Below are positions 37,568-49,563 of a DNA stretch of 64,000 bases, piece after piece. Below the pieces are notes generated by a model that was given only the letters and a program-made list of their open reading frames with translations, was not told the DNA's origin and did no database searches. Position 1 is the first letter of the stretch; each line of letters begins with the position of its first letter. The stretch is from assembly GCA_945862145.1 (NCBI GenBank), contig CAMAXE010000006.1:62001-126000 (forward strand), in the 5' to 3' direction. Source of the DNA: Klebsiella pneumoniae. Lineage in GTDB: Bacteria; Pseudomonadota; Gammaproteobacteria; Pseudomonadales; UBA5518. Made by a program: the position numbers and the translations under genes.

Positions 37568-37691
37568 GGTGCTGACCGAAGCGCTGGAAAAGGGCGCGAA
37601 GAATAGCACGCCGCTCCGGTCCCGATGCCCCGCTGCGGGCGCATCGGGTATAGTCCGCCGCCTTGCGTCAGACCGGGCTGCGGGTTGTTAC

Positions 37692-38129
37692 ATGCTCACC
37701 GAAATCCACCGTAGTGCCCTCATGCTGTACCCGGCGCAGTCGATGTTCGAATTGGTGAACGATATCGAGTCCTACCCCCGCTTCATGGAGGGTTGCGTCG
37801 GCGCCGAGGTGCTCTTGCGCACTGATCAGCTGATCGAGGCGCGCCTGCACCTTGCCAAAGCGGGGATCCGCCAGAGCTTCACCACCCGCAACCGGCTGTC
37901 CTCGCCCTCGGTGATCGACATGGAACTGCTCGAGGGGCCCTTCGAGCGCTTTGAAGGACGCTGGAGCTTCGAGGTGCTGCGCGATGATGCCTGCAAGGTT
38001 TCGCTGCGACTTGCCTTCCGGCTGAGCAATTCGCTGGCGAGCCGCGCGGCGCGTCAGCTCTTCGAGTCGGTGGCCAACGGCCTGGTTGATGCGGTCTGTC
38101 GCCGCGCCCGTGAGCTCCATGGGCCTTGA
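37692..38129 (+). CDS. ratA: RatA-like START-domain protein (coenzyme Q-binding type)
   Basis: A 145-residue SRPBCC/START-fold protein: EIHRSALMLYPAQSMFELV, DIESYPRFMEGCVGAEVL, and the C-terminal helix ASRAARQLFESVANGLVDAV. Homologues are named RatA in E. coli (reported to block 70S formation) and resemble the mitochondrial CoQ10-binding protein, so a quinone role is equally possible. ATG 37692 was chosen; the upstream frame is antisense to smpB. rnfH overlaps its end by 11 bases, the conserved ratA-rnfH pair. Confidence 0.92.
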   Translation: MLTEIHRSALMLYPAQSMFELVNDIESYPRFMEGCVGAEVLLRTDQLIEARLHLAKAGIRQSFTTRNRLSSPSVIDMELLEGPFERFEGRWSFEVLRDDACKVSLRLAFRLSNSLASRAARQLFESVANGLVDAVCRRARELHGP

Positions 38130-38427
38130 GCCCACGCTGATCCCGATAGAGGTGGCCTATGCGCTGCCCGAACGCCAGATCCTCCTTGCCATCGAGGTGC
38201 CCGCCGGCACTACCGCCCGCGAGGCGCTGCTTGGCTCTGGCATTGCGAGTCATTTAGCGGGTGTGGAGCTCGAGTCTGTGCCCGTGGGGATATTCGGTCG
38301 CCGGCTGGAGGACCCGCGTAACCACGTGCTGGCTGCGGGGGATCGGCTGGAAATCTACCGGCCGTTGGCCGTTGCCCCTCGCGAGGCTCGCCGCAAGCGC
38401 GCGGGTATCAAGACCCAGCGCGGGTAA
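38119..38427 (+). CDS. rnfH: RnfH-family ubiquitin-fold protein
   Basis: A 102-residue beta-grasp protein: IEVAYALPERQILLAIEVPA, EALLGSGI, VPVGIFGRRLEDPRNHVLAAGDRLEIYRPL, ending in a basic tail (ARRKRAGIKTQRG). The RPLxxDPxExRR-like end is family-typical. The function of RnfH is unsettled. It overlaps ratA and ends back to back with bamE with no spacer. Confidence 0.93.
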   Translation: MGLEPTLIPIEVAYALPERQILLAIEVPAGTTAREALLGSGIASHLAGVELESVPVGIFGRRLEDPRNHVLAAGDRLEIYRPLAVAPREARRKRAGIKTQRG

Positions 38428-38817
38428 TCAGGGTTTGGTCTCGGGGACTTTGGTCTCTGCGGGCGTGGACGCAGCGCTCGCGCTGCCCGGTGCCATGTCG
38501 CCCTCCATGCGCACCAGAACGTCCTTCTCGAAAAAGAGGCTGATGCGTTGCTGGCTGCGCTTTTGTTTGCGGGTCTCGAGCGAGCGCAGATAGTCCCAGC
38601 GCTCGGGCTCGAAGGTGTCCTGTATCAGCGCCGTGCCCATCACGAAGCGCACCTGACGCTTGCTCATTCCGGGCTGCAGCTTGTCGACCATCTCTTGCGT
38701 GACGATGTTTCCTTGCGGGATGTCGATCTTGTAGACGCCCAGACTGGGCATCTCGAAACTGCAGCCCCCCATGGTGACGAGGGCGGCGAACAGCAGTGTG
38801 GTGCGTGTGCTTTGCAT
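38428..38817 (-). CDS. bamE: Outer-membrane assembly lipoprotein BamE
   Basis: A 129-residue lipoprotein of the BAM complex. The signal peptide ends at lipobox MGGC; the mature core has VYKIDIPQGNIVTQEMVDKL, the signature QPGMSKRQVRFVMGTALI and DTFEPERWDYLRSL. The frame extends to 38916 but MQSTRTTLLF at 38817 gives a proper signal peptide. It is divergent from fur, a common pairing. Confidence 0.96.
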   Translation of the reverse strand: MQSTRTTLLFAALVTMGGCSFEMPSLGVYKIDIPQGNIVTQEMVDKLQPGMSKRQVRFVMGTALIQDTFEPERWDYLRSLETRKQKRSQQRISLFFEKDVLVRMEGDMAPGSASAASTPAETKVPETKP

Positions 38818-38940
38818 TGGCAAAAGCGTTCCAGTATTGTCGGTTTCGCCATCGTTCGGGCCGGATAGGTCATTCTCCCACAGCACTCGGACGCTTTGCA
38901 CCCGGATCCTGACCATTCTTCCCTGTGGAGTCGCCGCACC

Positions 38941-39366
38941 ATGGACCGCAAGGATGACGCCGGGCTGAAGAAGGCCGGCCTCAAGGTTACCCTTCCCCGT
39001 CTCAAGATCCTGCAGATTCTCGAGTCACGGCCCGAGGCGCGTCAGCACATGAGCGCCGAGGACGTGTACCGCGCTCTGCTCGAGGCGGGCGACGATGTGG
39101 GGCTCGCCACCGTGTACCGTGTGCTCACGCAATTCGAGCAGGCAGGGCTGGTCGAGCGTCATAACTTCGAGGGCGGCCACTCGGTGTTCGAGCTCGTGCG
39201 CGGGGACCACCATGACCACATGGTGTGTCTGGATACCGGCCGGGTGATCGAGTTCTTCGATCCCGAAATCGAACGGCTGCAACGGGTGATTGCCGAGCGC
39301 CACGGCCTCCAGATCGTTGGCCACAGCCTGGTGCTTTACGTCAAGGAAAAGCCCGACCTCGCCTGA
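38941..39366 (+). CDS. fur: Ferric uptake regulator Fur
   Basis: A 141-residue iron-dependent repressor: winged helix LKKAGLKVTLPRLKILQIL and VGLATVYRVLTQFEQAGLV, then the metal-site block GDHHDHMVCLDTGRVIEF. The second Cys of the E. coli CLDCG motif is Thr here and the C-terminal CxxxxC pair is absent, as in Pseudomonas Fur. The start MDRKDD at 38941 is preferred over the longer frame from 38896. Confidence 0.97.
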   Translation: MDRKDDAGLKKAGLKVTLPRLKILQILESRPEARQHMSAEDVYRALLEAGDDVGLATVYRVLTQFEQAGLVERHNFEGGHSVFELVRGDHHDHMVCLDTGRVIEFFDPEIERLQRVIAERHGLQIVGHSLVLYVKEKPDLA

Positions 39367-39367
39367 T

Positions 39368-41050
39368 TCAGCCGCCCGCTGACTGCGCCATCTGCAGCAT
39401 CTCGCGCGCATGGGCGCGGGTCTTGGCGGTGAGGTTCCTGCCACCGATCATCCTCGCGAGTTCTTCCACCCGCGCCGCACCATCCATGGGCTCGAGGCTT
39501 GCGCTGGTGCCGGACTCGCCGATGCTTTTTGCTGCCCGCAGGTGCTGGCTGCCACGCGCTGCCACCTGTGCCAGATGGGTCACGCAGAGCACCTGTGTGC
39601 GCTCGCCGAGCTGTTGCAGCAGGCTTCCCACGGCATCAGCCGTGGCGCCACCGATGCCGACATCCACTTCATCGAAGATTACCGTCGGCGTGGCCGCCCG
39701 GCTCGCCGTTATCACCTGGATGGCAAGGCTGATGCGCGAGAGCTCGCCGCCCGAGGCAATGCGCCCCAGCGGCGCGGGCGAGCTGCCCGGGTTGGTGGCG
39801 ACCAGGAATTCGATCTGCTCGGAGCCGTGTGGCGAGGGCTCCTTGCCGGGAACGGGCGTCACCGACACCTCGAAGCGGCAGGCCCCCATGCCAAGAAAGG
39901 CGAGCTGTTCGCCCACCCGGGCGCTGATTTCGGTGGCCGCCCGCCGTCGGGCGAGGCCAAGTGCCTTGGCTTCGGTGGCCCAAGCACCAACAAGAATCCC
40001 CAGCTGCTCGCCGAGCTGCCCGATGCGGGCATCGGACCCCGCGATGGCGCTGGCTTCATCCTCGAGACGTTGCCGCAACGCGGGCAGCTCCGCGGACGTG
40101 ACGCGGTGTTTGCGAGCCAGTTGGAAGACGAGCGCGAGCCGGTCCTCGACCGCTGTCAGCGCCGCCGGGTCCGTCTCGATGCTGTCGCCGAGATGCAGCA
40201 GTTCGCGCCGCGCTTCCTCCAACTGTATGGATGCGGAGGCCAACAGCTCTCGCAGGCTCTCGGCGGAGGCACCGAGCGGCTGCAGGGCGGCACTCATCGA
40301 ACTGGCCTTGCGCAGCAGCGCGAGCAGCCCGTCGCGCTCGTCTCCCTCGCAGAGCGCGAGTAGGGCCTGGATCTGGGCCCCCAGCTCTCCTGCGTTCGCC
40401 AGCATCCGCTGGCGCGATTCGAGCCCGGGAAGCTCAGCTTCGCGCAGGTCGAGCTCGCGCAACTCCTGCAGCTGGTAGCGCAGGAGTTCCTGACGGTCTT
40501 CGCGCTCGCGCGCGCCGGCTTTGAGTGCTGCGAGCTCGTCGCGACAGGCGCGCCAGGCGCCGTAGGCGACCACGACCTGGCGGGAGCGCTCGAGCTGGCC
40601 CCCGAACTCATCGAGCAGTCGTTGTTGGGTGGCACGCACGAGCAGGGCGTGGTGCTCGTGCTGGGCGTGGATATCCACCAGCAGGTCGCCGAGGGATTTG
40701 AGGTCGACGAGGGTCGCGGTTTGTCCGTTTATCCACGCCCGCGAGCGGCCGTCACGGGTCAGCACGCGGCGCAGCAGGCACTGCCCGTCCTGTTCCAGCT
40801 CGCGCTCGGCGAGCCAGTCGAGCGCCGTGGGCATGGAGGCAAGATCGAACTCGGCGCTTACCTCGAGTCGCTCAGCGCCTTCGCGTAAAGCGCGGGAGTC
40901 GGCGCGATTGCCGATCGCGAGACCGAGCGCCTCCAGCACGATCGATTTGCCCGCGCCGGTCTCCCCCGTGATCACACTGAGCCCGCCCTCGAGCTCGAGG
41001 TCGAGGGTGGCGATGAGGCTGTGGTTTCGGATCGCAAGGAAGCGCAGCAT
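39368..41050 (-). CDS. recN: DNA repair ATPase RecN
   Basis: An SMC-like protein acting in double-strand break repair. The 560-residue protein has Walker A GETGAGKSIVLEALG, two coiled-coil arms (about 150-370), the signature ASGGELSRISLAIQ and Walker B PTVIFDEVDVGIGG. Usual length is about 555. It is convergent with fur (2 bases between stops) and divergent from hrcA. I saw no good LexA box upstream. Confidence 0.97.
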   Translation of the reverse strand: MLRFLAIRNHSLIATLDLELEGGLSVITGETGAGKSIVLEALGLAIGNRADSRALREGAERLEVSAEFDLASMPTALDWLAERELEQDGQCLLRRVLTRDGRSRAWINGQTATLVDLKSLGDLLVDIHAQHEHHALLVRATQQRLLDEFGGQLERSRQVVVAYGAWRACRDELAALKAGAREREDRQELLRYQLQELRELDLREAELPGLESRQRMLANAGELGAQIQALLALCEGDERDGLLALLRKASSMSAALQPLGASAESLRELLASASIQLEEARRELLHLGDSIETDPAALTAVEDRLALVFQLARKHRVTSAELPALRQRLEDEASAIAGSDARIGQLGEQLGILVGAWATEAKALGLARRRAATEISARVGEQLAFLGMGACRFEVSVTPVPGKEPSPHGSEQIEFLVATNPGSSPAPLGRIASGGELSRISLAIQVITASRAATPTVIFDEVDVGIGGATADAVGSLLQQLGERTQVLCVTHLAQVAARGSQHLRAAKSIGESGTSASLEPMDGAARVEELARMIGGRNLTAKTRAHAREMLQMAQSAGG

Positions 41051-41158
41051 GCGTGTGTTTATACCCCATCGCCGCGCGGCTCGTCACGGGGCTTCCGGCG
41101 CGGACCTCGGGCGGTGCTAGAATCCTGCCGAACTGGCCTTGGTGAGGCGCTTGCGCTG

Positions 41159-42196
41159 ATGAACGGCTTGGCCCTGTCGGAACGTGAGCAACAGCTGTTG
41201 CGCACCCTCGTGCGGATGTATATCCGCGAGGGGCAGCCGGTTGGATCGCGCATGCTGGTGCAGGAGAGCGGCGTGTCCTTCAGTCCGGCCACCGTGCGTG
41301 CAGTGATGTCGGATCTCGAGGCGCGCGGCTTCGTGCAGACCCCCCACACCTCAGCCGGACGGGTGCCCACCGCGCGGGCTTATCGTTTTTTCATCGATAC
41401 GCTGGTGACCATGCAGTCGCTGCACGATGAAGATATCGAGGACATCCGTCACCAGCTCGACCCTGACAAGACCACCACCGAGCTGGTCGCGGCAGCCTCC
41501 AACCTGCTGTCACGGATCACCCATCAGACCGGTCTGGTCACGGTACCCCGTGCCGATGAGGGAACCCTCCGGCACGTCGAGTTCCTGCCACTGTCGGGTC
41601 TTCGGGTGCTGGTGATCCTGGTGCTCGACCAGCGTGAAGTGCAGAACCGCATCATTCACACCGACCGCGAATACGACGAGTTCGAGCTGCGTTCGGCCGC
41701 CAATTACCTCAACAACCGTTTTGCGGGTGCGCCCCTGGAGCGCGTTCGCGAGGACCTGCTTCAGACGATGCGCGACACCCGCGCCACCATCGACGGCCTG
41801 CTCGAGGGCGCGATCAGCCTGGCTAGTCGCGCGCTGATCCCCGAAGGCCGCGAGGCCGGGTATGTACTCGCCGGTCAGTCGCATCTCCTCGACACCGCCC
41901 ACGGCGATAACATGCCGCGGCTGCGCGAGCTCTTCGAGGCCTTCCAGCAGCAGAAGGACCTGCTCCACCTGATGGAGCGCAGCTCGCGTGCCGAGGGCGT
42001 GCAGATTTTCGTCGGCGAGGAAGCCGGTTTCGGACCGCTGCTCGATTTCAGCCTGATAACCGCTCCCTACCAGACTGCCGGCCGCACCGTGGGCGTACTC
42101 GGTGTCATAGGCCCCACCCGGATGGCCTATGAGCGGGTGATCCCGGTGGTCGATATCACGGCGCGCATGCTGACCGCGGCACTTCGGGGCGTCTGA
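41159..42196 (+). CDS. hrcA: Heat-inducible transcription repressor HrcA
   Basis: Repressor that binds CIRCE elements and is kept active by GroEL. The 345-residue protein has a winged helix (LSEREQQLLRTLVRMYIREG, VSFSPATVRAVMSDLEARGF, TSAGRVPT) and the GAF-like and inserted dimerisation regions (VGVLGVIGPTRMAYERVIP). ATG 41159 is the family start; the longer frame from 41021 is antisense to recN. It precedes grpE but no CIRCE inverted repeat was found before grpE, dnaK or dnaJ, so its targets (probably groESL) lie elsewhere. Confidence 0.96.
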   Translation: MNGLALSEREQQLLRTLVRMYIREGQPVGSRMLVQESGVSFSPATVRAVMSDLEARGFVQTPHTSAGRVPTARAYRFFIDTLVTMQSLHDEDIEDIRHQLDPDKTTTELVAAASNLLSRITHQTGLVTVPRADEGTLRHVEFLPLSGLRVLVILVLDQREVQNRIIHTDREYDEFELRSAANYLNNRFAGAPLERVREDLLQTMRDTRATIDGLLEGAISLASRALIPEGREAGYVLAGQSHLLDTAHGDNMPRLRELFEAFQQQKDLLHLMERSSRAEGVQIFVGEEAGFGPLLDFSLITAPYQTAGRTVGVLGVIGPTRMAYERVIPVVDITARMLTAALRGV

Positions 42197-42251
42197 AGCC
42201 CGGGTCTCCAGTTCTTCGGGCCCCTAAGCAGGAGCTTGCTGCGTGGTGGGC

Positions 42252-42279
42252 CTTGAAATGGCCTGCCGAGTCCCCATCT
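42252..42279 (+). promoter_or_regulatory. Consensus sigma-32 promoter of grpE
   Basis: CTTGAAA (42252-42258), 13 bases, CCCCATCT (42272-42279): a full match to the heat-shock consensus, 38 bases before the grpE start. Confidence 0.88.
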
Positions 42280-42316
42280 CGTCCCGACCACTAAGGGCAG
42301 CAAACGAGGAGGTTCC

Positions 42317-42901
42317 GTGTCCGACGATCACAGCACCCGCAATGACGGGTCCGAGTCCGCCGATCCGGCAGCGGCGAGCGATGCGGCTGCCGAGATTGCC
42401 GAGATTGCCGAGATTGCCGAGATTGGCGAGCTTGCCGAACTGCACCAGCAGTTGGCGGCAGCGGAGGATCGCTTCCTGCGCGTGCAGGCCGAGGCGCAAA
42501 ATATGGTGCGTCGCGCCGAGCGCGACGTCGACAACGCCCGCAAGTTCGCTCTCGAGCGCTTTGCCGGGGCGCTGCTGCCGGTGCTCGACAACCTCGAGCG
42601 GGCGCTGGCCGCGATGGGCGAGCCCACCGATGTCACGCGGGCACTGGGCGAGGGCGTGGAGCTCACGCTGAAGAGTTTCTCCGATGTGCTGCAGAAGTTC
42701 GATGTCATGGCCGTCGAGCCGGTCGGGCAGTCCTTCAACCCGGAGCTGCATCAGGCCATGGCCATGATCGAGCAGCCCGGCACGGCACCCAATTCGGTGG
42801 TGCAGGTCATGCAGAAGGGCTACACGCTGAACGGGCGGCTGCTGCGCCCGGCGATGGTCGTGGTGGCGAAGCCGGCGCCCCGCATCGACGAAACCGCCTG
42901 A
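42317..42901 (+). CDS. grpE: Nucleotide exchange factor GrpE
   Basis: Co-chaperone that releases ADP from DnaK. The 194-residue protein has an acidic N-terminal tail with the repeat AEIAEIAEIAEI, the long helix (ELHQQLAAAEDRFLRVQAEA, NMVRRAERDVDNARKFALER) and the beta-wing domain (SFNPELHQAMAMIEQPG, VVQVMQKGYTLNGRLLRPA). GTG start behind GAGGAGG. First gene of the heat-shock run grpE-dnaK-dnaJ. Confidence 0.97.
   Translation: MSDDHSTRNDGSESADPAAASDAAAEIAEIAEIAEIGELAELHQQLAAAEDRFLRVQAEAQNMVRRAERDVDNARKFALERFAGALLPVLDNLERALAAMGEPTDVTRALGEGVELTLKSFSDVLQKFDVMAVEPVGQSFNPELHQAMAMIEQPGTAPNSVVQVMQKGYTLNGRLLRPAMVVVAKPAPRIDETA
42389..42424 (+). repeat. Four perfect 9-base tandem repeats in grpE
   Basis: GCCGAGATT repeated four times in frame, encoding Ala-Glu-Ile each time, followed by two degenerate units (42425-42442). 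Copy-number change would keep the reading frame. Confidence 0.9.
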
Positions 42902-42906
42902 GGCGC

Positions 42907-42934
42907 CTTGAAAATCCCGGAACCGGGCCAATAT
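42907..42934 (+). promoter_or_regulatory. Sigma-32-type promoter of dnaK
   Basis: CTTGAAA (42907-42913), 13 bases, GCCAATAT (42927-42934; consensus CCCCATNT). The -35 is perfect and the -10 imperfect. It lies 73 bases before the dnaK start. Confidence 0.7.
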
Positions 42935-43007
42935 CCGCACTCATTAGCGAAACAACAGCGGTTCGGCTACCGTAGCCGACCCGCTCAGACGGGAAACGGA
43001 GACTTAC

Positions 43008-44948
<1,941 letters not shown>

Positions 44949-45002
44949 TGCCGGCGTGGTGTTGCGCTGCGGCGCAGATAACGGCGGGTGGGGTTAGAGT
45001 AA

Positions 45003-45036
45003 GCCGGCCCCGGGGCAATTCCCGGGGCCGGCATTT
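45003..45036 (+). terminator. Strong hairpin/terminator between dnaK and dnaJ
   Basis: Perfect 12-base stem GCCGGCCCCGGG / CCCGGGGCCGGC with a 6-base loop, followed by ATTTTG. It probably lowers dnaJ expression relative to dnaK by partial termination, or protects the dnaK mRNA 3' end. Confidence 0.7.
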
Positions 45037-45076
45037 TGTCGTCCCGGCACAGGGTAACGGCTGACGGATACCAACG

Positions 45077-47007
<1,931 letters not shown>

Positions 47008-47027
47008 TCGCCCCGTTGGGGCAGCCT

Positions 47028-48221
47028 TCAGTCCCGGTTTAATTCGTCGTCGGCATTCCATTGCCCTTTGGTGGGCTCAGCGAATGTCGGCATCACGATG
47101 GCCGAGTACAGCATTAACTGGGTGAGTTCGTTCTGGCGGCTGACGTTGGCCTTCTGGAATACCCGTTTAAGCAGATTTCTTGTGGTGGAGAGCGTGCGGT
47201 GACGCTGCTCGGAGATCTGCTCCAGCGAAAGCCCCTCCATGATGCCGATGGCCACCGCCGCCTCGGCGCGTGTGAATCCGAACACCGCCTGGCAGCGCTC
47301 GACAGAGGCGGCGTGCCCCGCGTCCGGATCAACGACCAGAACGATCGCCGCCGGCCGATAGCCCGGGCGCTGAAGCCCGGGCAGTAGCGGCATCACCATT
47401 AACTGGTAAGGACGTTTGCCCGAGGCGCGCGTGATGCTCAGCTCCTGTCCGTGTGCCGATGCCTTCCCGGAGTTGCTGACTTCGATGGCCTCTAGAAGTA
47501 CTGTCTGCAGTTGGTGATCCTGCAGTCTCACGGAGGCGCCCAGCCCGTGGCTCGTCAGCTTGAGGCCATCCCCGAGCAGTGTGTTCTGTGCCAGGCGGTT
47601 AGCCAGAAAAACGCCGTGGGTGTTATCGAGCACAACCACCGGATACGGGCATAGGTTGACCGATTCCCAGCTAAGTCGACGGAATCCATCCGCCTGGCCG
47701 AGTTTTACGCCAATCAGCGTGCTGCGCACCAAATGAGGCGCTAGCACCTCCAGCATGCGCGCCTGCTGCTCCCGATCCGAGCCCGGGGTAGGCCGCGCCA
47801 GATTCATGAAGATCGAGCGCGTCGGGCTCTCCAGAAGAATGATCTTGGCGCCCTCGAGGAGATTGTTCGGCGCCAGGAACTCCTCGAAGTAAGGTTGCTC
47901 GGTCATCGCTCTGCCGACATCAAGGGCACTGAAGGAGAGAAATTGCCCTGCCGCCATGGGTATGCCGTTGGAGAGCGTGCCCGTGGCGGTCATCTGGTGG
48001 CGATCCTCTGCTTTTTGGCAGGTTTCCACGTCGAGACCTGTTGCGGCGAGGCAGGCTGACCGCGAGGTGCCCGCCCGGCGTGCGGTGCTGATCACCGAGC
48101 CAACCTCGAAGCCAAGCGAGTGTGCCGTGTCCGTCAGCAGGTCGTCGGGCGGACTATCGGCAAGGACGAATTCGTAATACCGATCGATCAGTGCGGCTAG
48201 CGTCGGATGCATTTGCTGCAT
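47028..48221 (-). CDS. LuxR-HTH regulator A of a three-gene paralogue cluster
   Basis: A 397-residue putative transcription factor. The C-terminus (about 315-375; GFTRAEAAVAIGIMEGLSLE, TTRNLLKRVFQKANVSRQNE) is a LuxR-type helix-turn-helix. A PAS-like segment precedes it (about 195-300; PYPVVVLDNTHGVFLANRLA), with an unassigned N-terminal domain. No receiver or acyl-homoserine-lactone domain is recognised. The N-terminus (MHPTLAALI) resembles that of regulator B (SHPTLMALQ), suggesting duplication. It faces away from regulators B and C across a 244-base spacer. The start could be residue 4. Confidence 0.8.
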   Translation of the reverse strand: MQQMHPTLAALIDRYYEFVLADSPPDDLLTDTAHSLGFEVGSVISTARRAGTSRSACLAATGLDVETCQKAEDRHQMTATGTLSNGIPMAAGQFLSFSALDVGRAMTEQPYFEEFLAPNNLLEGAKIILLESPTRSIFMNLARPTPGSDREQQARMLEVLAPHLVRSTLIGVKLGQADGFRRLSWESVNLCPYPVVVLDNTHGVFLANRLAQNTLLGDGLKLTSHGLGASVRLQDHQLQTVLLEAIEVSNSGKASAHGQELSITRASGKRPYQLMVMPLLPGLQRPGYRPAAIVLVVDPDAGHAASVERCQAVFGFTRAEAAVAIGIMEGLSLEQISEQRHRTLSTTRNLLKRVFQKANVSRQNELTQLMLYSAIVMPTFAEPTKGQWNADDELNRD

Positions 48222-48337
48222 GTTCTCACCCCAGTGGCTGAGGAGTTCTCTGCCGCGACAGTTCCTGCGGTCTTGTCATCTTAACTTTGGATTCCCGAAA
48301 TACCAGCGGGGCACTGCTCTGTCTCATTCAAAAACGG

Positions 48338-48410
48338 CCCATATGAGTCGCTGTTGTCGCTGCCGTGTCGCGTAGCGTCCCGTTCCGCTCTATTATGCCC
48401 CATATGGGTC
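48338..48410. repeat. Two copies of CCCATATGRGTC in the spacer between LuxR genes
   Basis: CCCATATGAGTC at 48338-48349 and CCCATATGGGTC at 48399-48410, 61 bases apart. The second includes the palindrome CCCATATGGG. The 244-base spacer (48222-48465) has no other gene, so these are good candidates for operator sites of the flanking regulators. Confidence 0.55.
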
Positions 48411-48465
48411 ACGAAACCCGATCCTGAGGCTGATACCCTTCCTGAATAAATAAGGAATTGACTCG

Positions 48466-49560
48466 ATGAGTCACCCCACTCTCATGGCGCTGCAGTTGGT
48501 TGTTGCCGAGCGGCTCTGCCAGGCTGCCATCGATCCGGCCCGCCTGCCGCAGGTGCTGGACGGCCTGCTCGATATGACCGGTGCCTCTGCCGGTAGTTTC
48601 GCTACAGGGCGACTCGGTGGCGCCTGGCACCGAATCAAACGCGAGGGCTCGTCCGCGGCCCCGGGGCAGGAGATCCTGCTACAGCGGTTTCTGGATGCTG
48701 CCCTGCGCTTGCCGCCCAACCGGCTGCATCGCCTGCCCGAATTACGCGTCGCTGATGGTGGCGTAGCGAATGGCTCCGCCTCCCTCCGTGACGCCTGTGC
48801 CCTCAACCTGATTCTTGAAGGCGGCCGACTCGGCCAGATTTTTCTGGTGCTGGGTGCGGATGCCGCCCGTGACAAATTTGATCCCGCGGCGCTGCGCGCG
48901 CTGGAGTCCCTAGGCCCCCTGATCTCTCAGGTGTGGGAGGCACAGTGCCGCAATGATGCAATGTGCGCACTCGGCACATCGATCATGAGCCGCTGCGACC
49001 GCTATCACGTGGGCCTTGTGGTCGTCGACATCGACGGCTTCGTGTTCTTCCACAACCAGGCCGCCCGCCGTATCTTCGATGCCGCGAGTGGGTTGCTGCT
49101 GCGAGACAACCGCCTCGTTCTCCCATTGCCTGCAGAAATGGCTGCGCTCGAGCGTGGCATCCGGGACGTGCTCGCCAGCGATTTGCCGAGCGGTTGTTTC
49201 ATGCCGAAGTTCTTCAGCGCCAGCCGCGAAGGCGAATTGCCTCTGGCCCTTGCACTGAACCCCTTCCGACCACGATCGGACGAGACCGGCTATGTGACGG
49301 TTATGGCCTACGATCCGGGCCGGCCCGCGGTAGAGCGTCGCGAGGTCATCCAGTGGATCTATTTGCTGAGCGCGAAAGAGGCAGATCTGGTCTGCTCGCT
49401 TACAGCCGGAGAGTCCCTGGAGTTCTACGCGGAGCGCTGCAATCGCTCGCAGGACAGCGTCCGTTCCCTGCTGAAAAGGGTCTTCCGCAAGACCGGCACC
49501 TCCCGTCAGACCGAACTCGTCAAGCTGGTGCTCGCAGGCCCCGTGGCGATGGTGCTGTAA
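48466..49560 (+). CDS. LuxR-HTH regulator B of a three-gene paralogue cluster
   Basis: A 364-residue protein with the same plan as its neighbours: an N-terminal part of unknown fold, a PAS-like segment (about 180-290; HVGLVVVDIDGFVFFHNQAA) and a C-terminal LuxR-type helix-turn-helix (about 300-358; LSAKEADLVCSLTAGESLEF, SVRSLLKRVFRKTGTSRQTE). AAGGA stands 8 bases before the ATG. Three bases separate its stop from regulator C, so B and C form an operon. The signal sensed cannot be read from sequence. Confidence 0.8.
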   Translation: MSHPTLMALQLVVAERLCQAAIDPARLPQVLDGLLDMTGASAGSFATGRLGGAWHRIKREGSSAAPGQEILLQRFLDAALRLPPNRLHRLPELRVADGGVANGSASLRDACALNLILEGGRLGQIFLVLGADAARDKFDPAALRALESLGPLISQVWEAQCRNDAMCALGTSIMSRCDRYHVGLVVVDIDGFVFFHNQAARRIFDAASGLLLRDNRLVLPLPAEMAALERGIRDVLASDLPSGCFMPKFFSASREGELPLALALNPFRPRSDETGYVTVMAYDPGRPAVERREVIQWIYLLSAKEADLVCSLTAGESLEFYAERCNRSQDSVRSLLKRVFRKTGTSRQTELVKLVLAGPVAMVL

Positions 49561-49563
49561 CCC

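Noticed and set aside
41021-41158. N-terminal extension of HrcA
   Set aside because: Lies antisense to recN and upstream of the family-typical start MNGLALSEREQQ.
41051-41158. LexA box for recN
   Set aside because: No CTGT-N8-ACAG element is visible in the spacer, so SOS control cannot be claimed from this sequence.
42197-43007. CIRCE element near grpE/dnaK
   Set aside because: No TTAGCACTC-N9-GAGTGCTAA repeat; GCACTCATTAGCG near 42938 is only a superficial resemblance.
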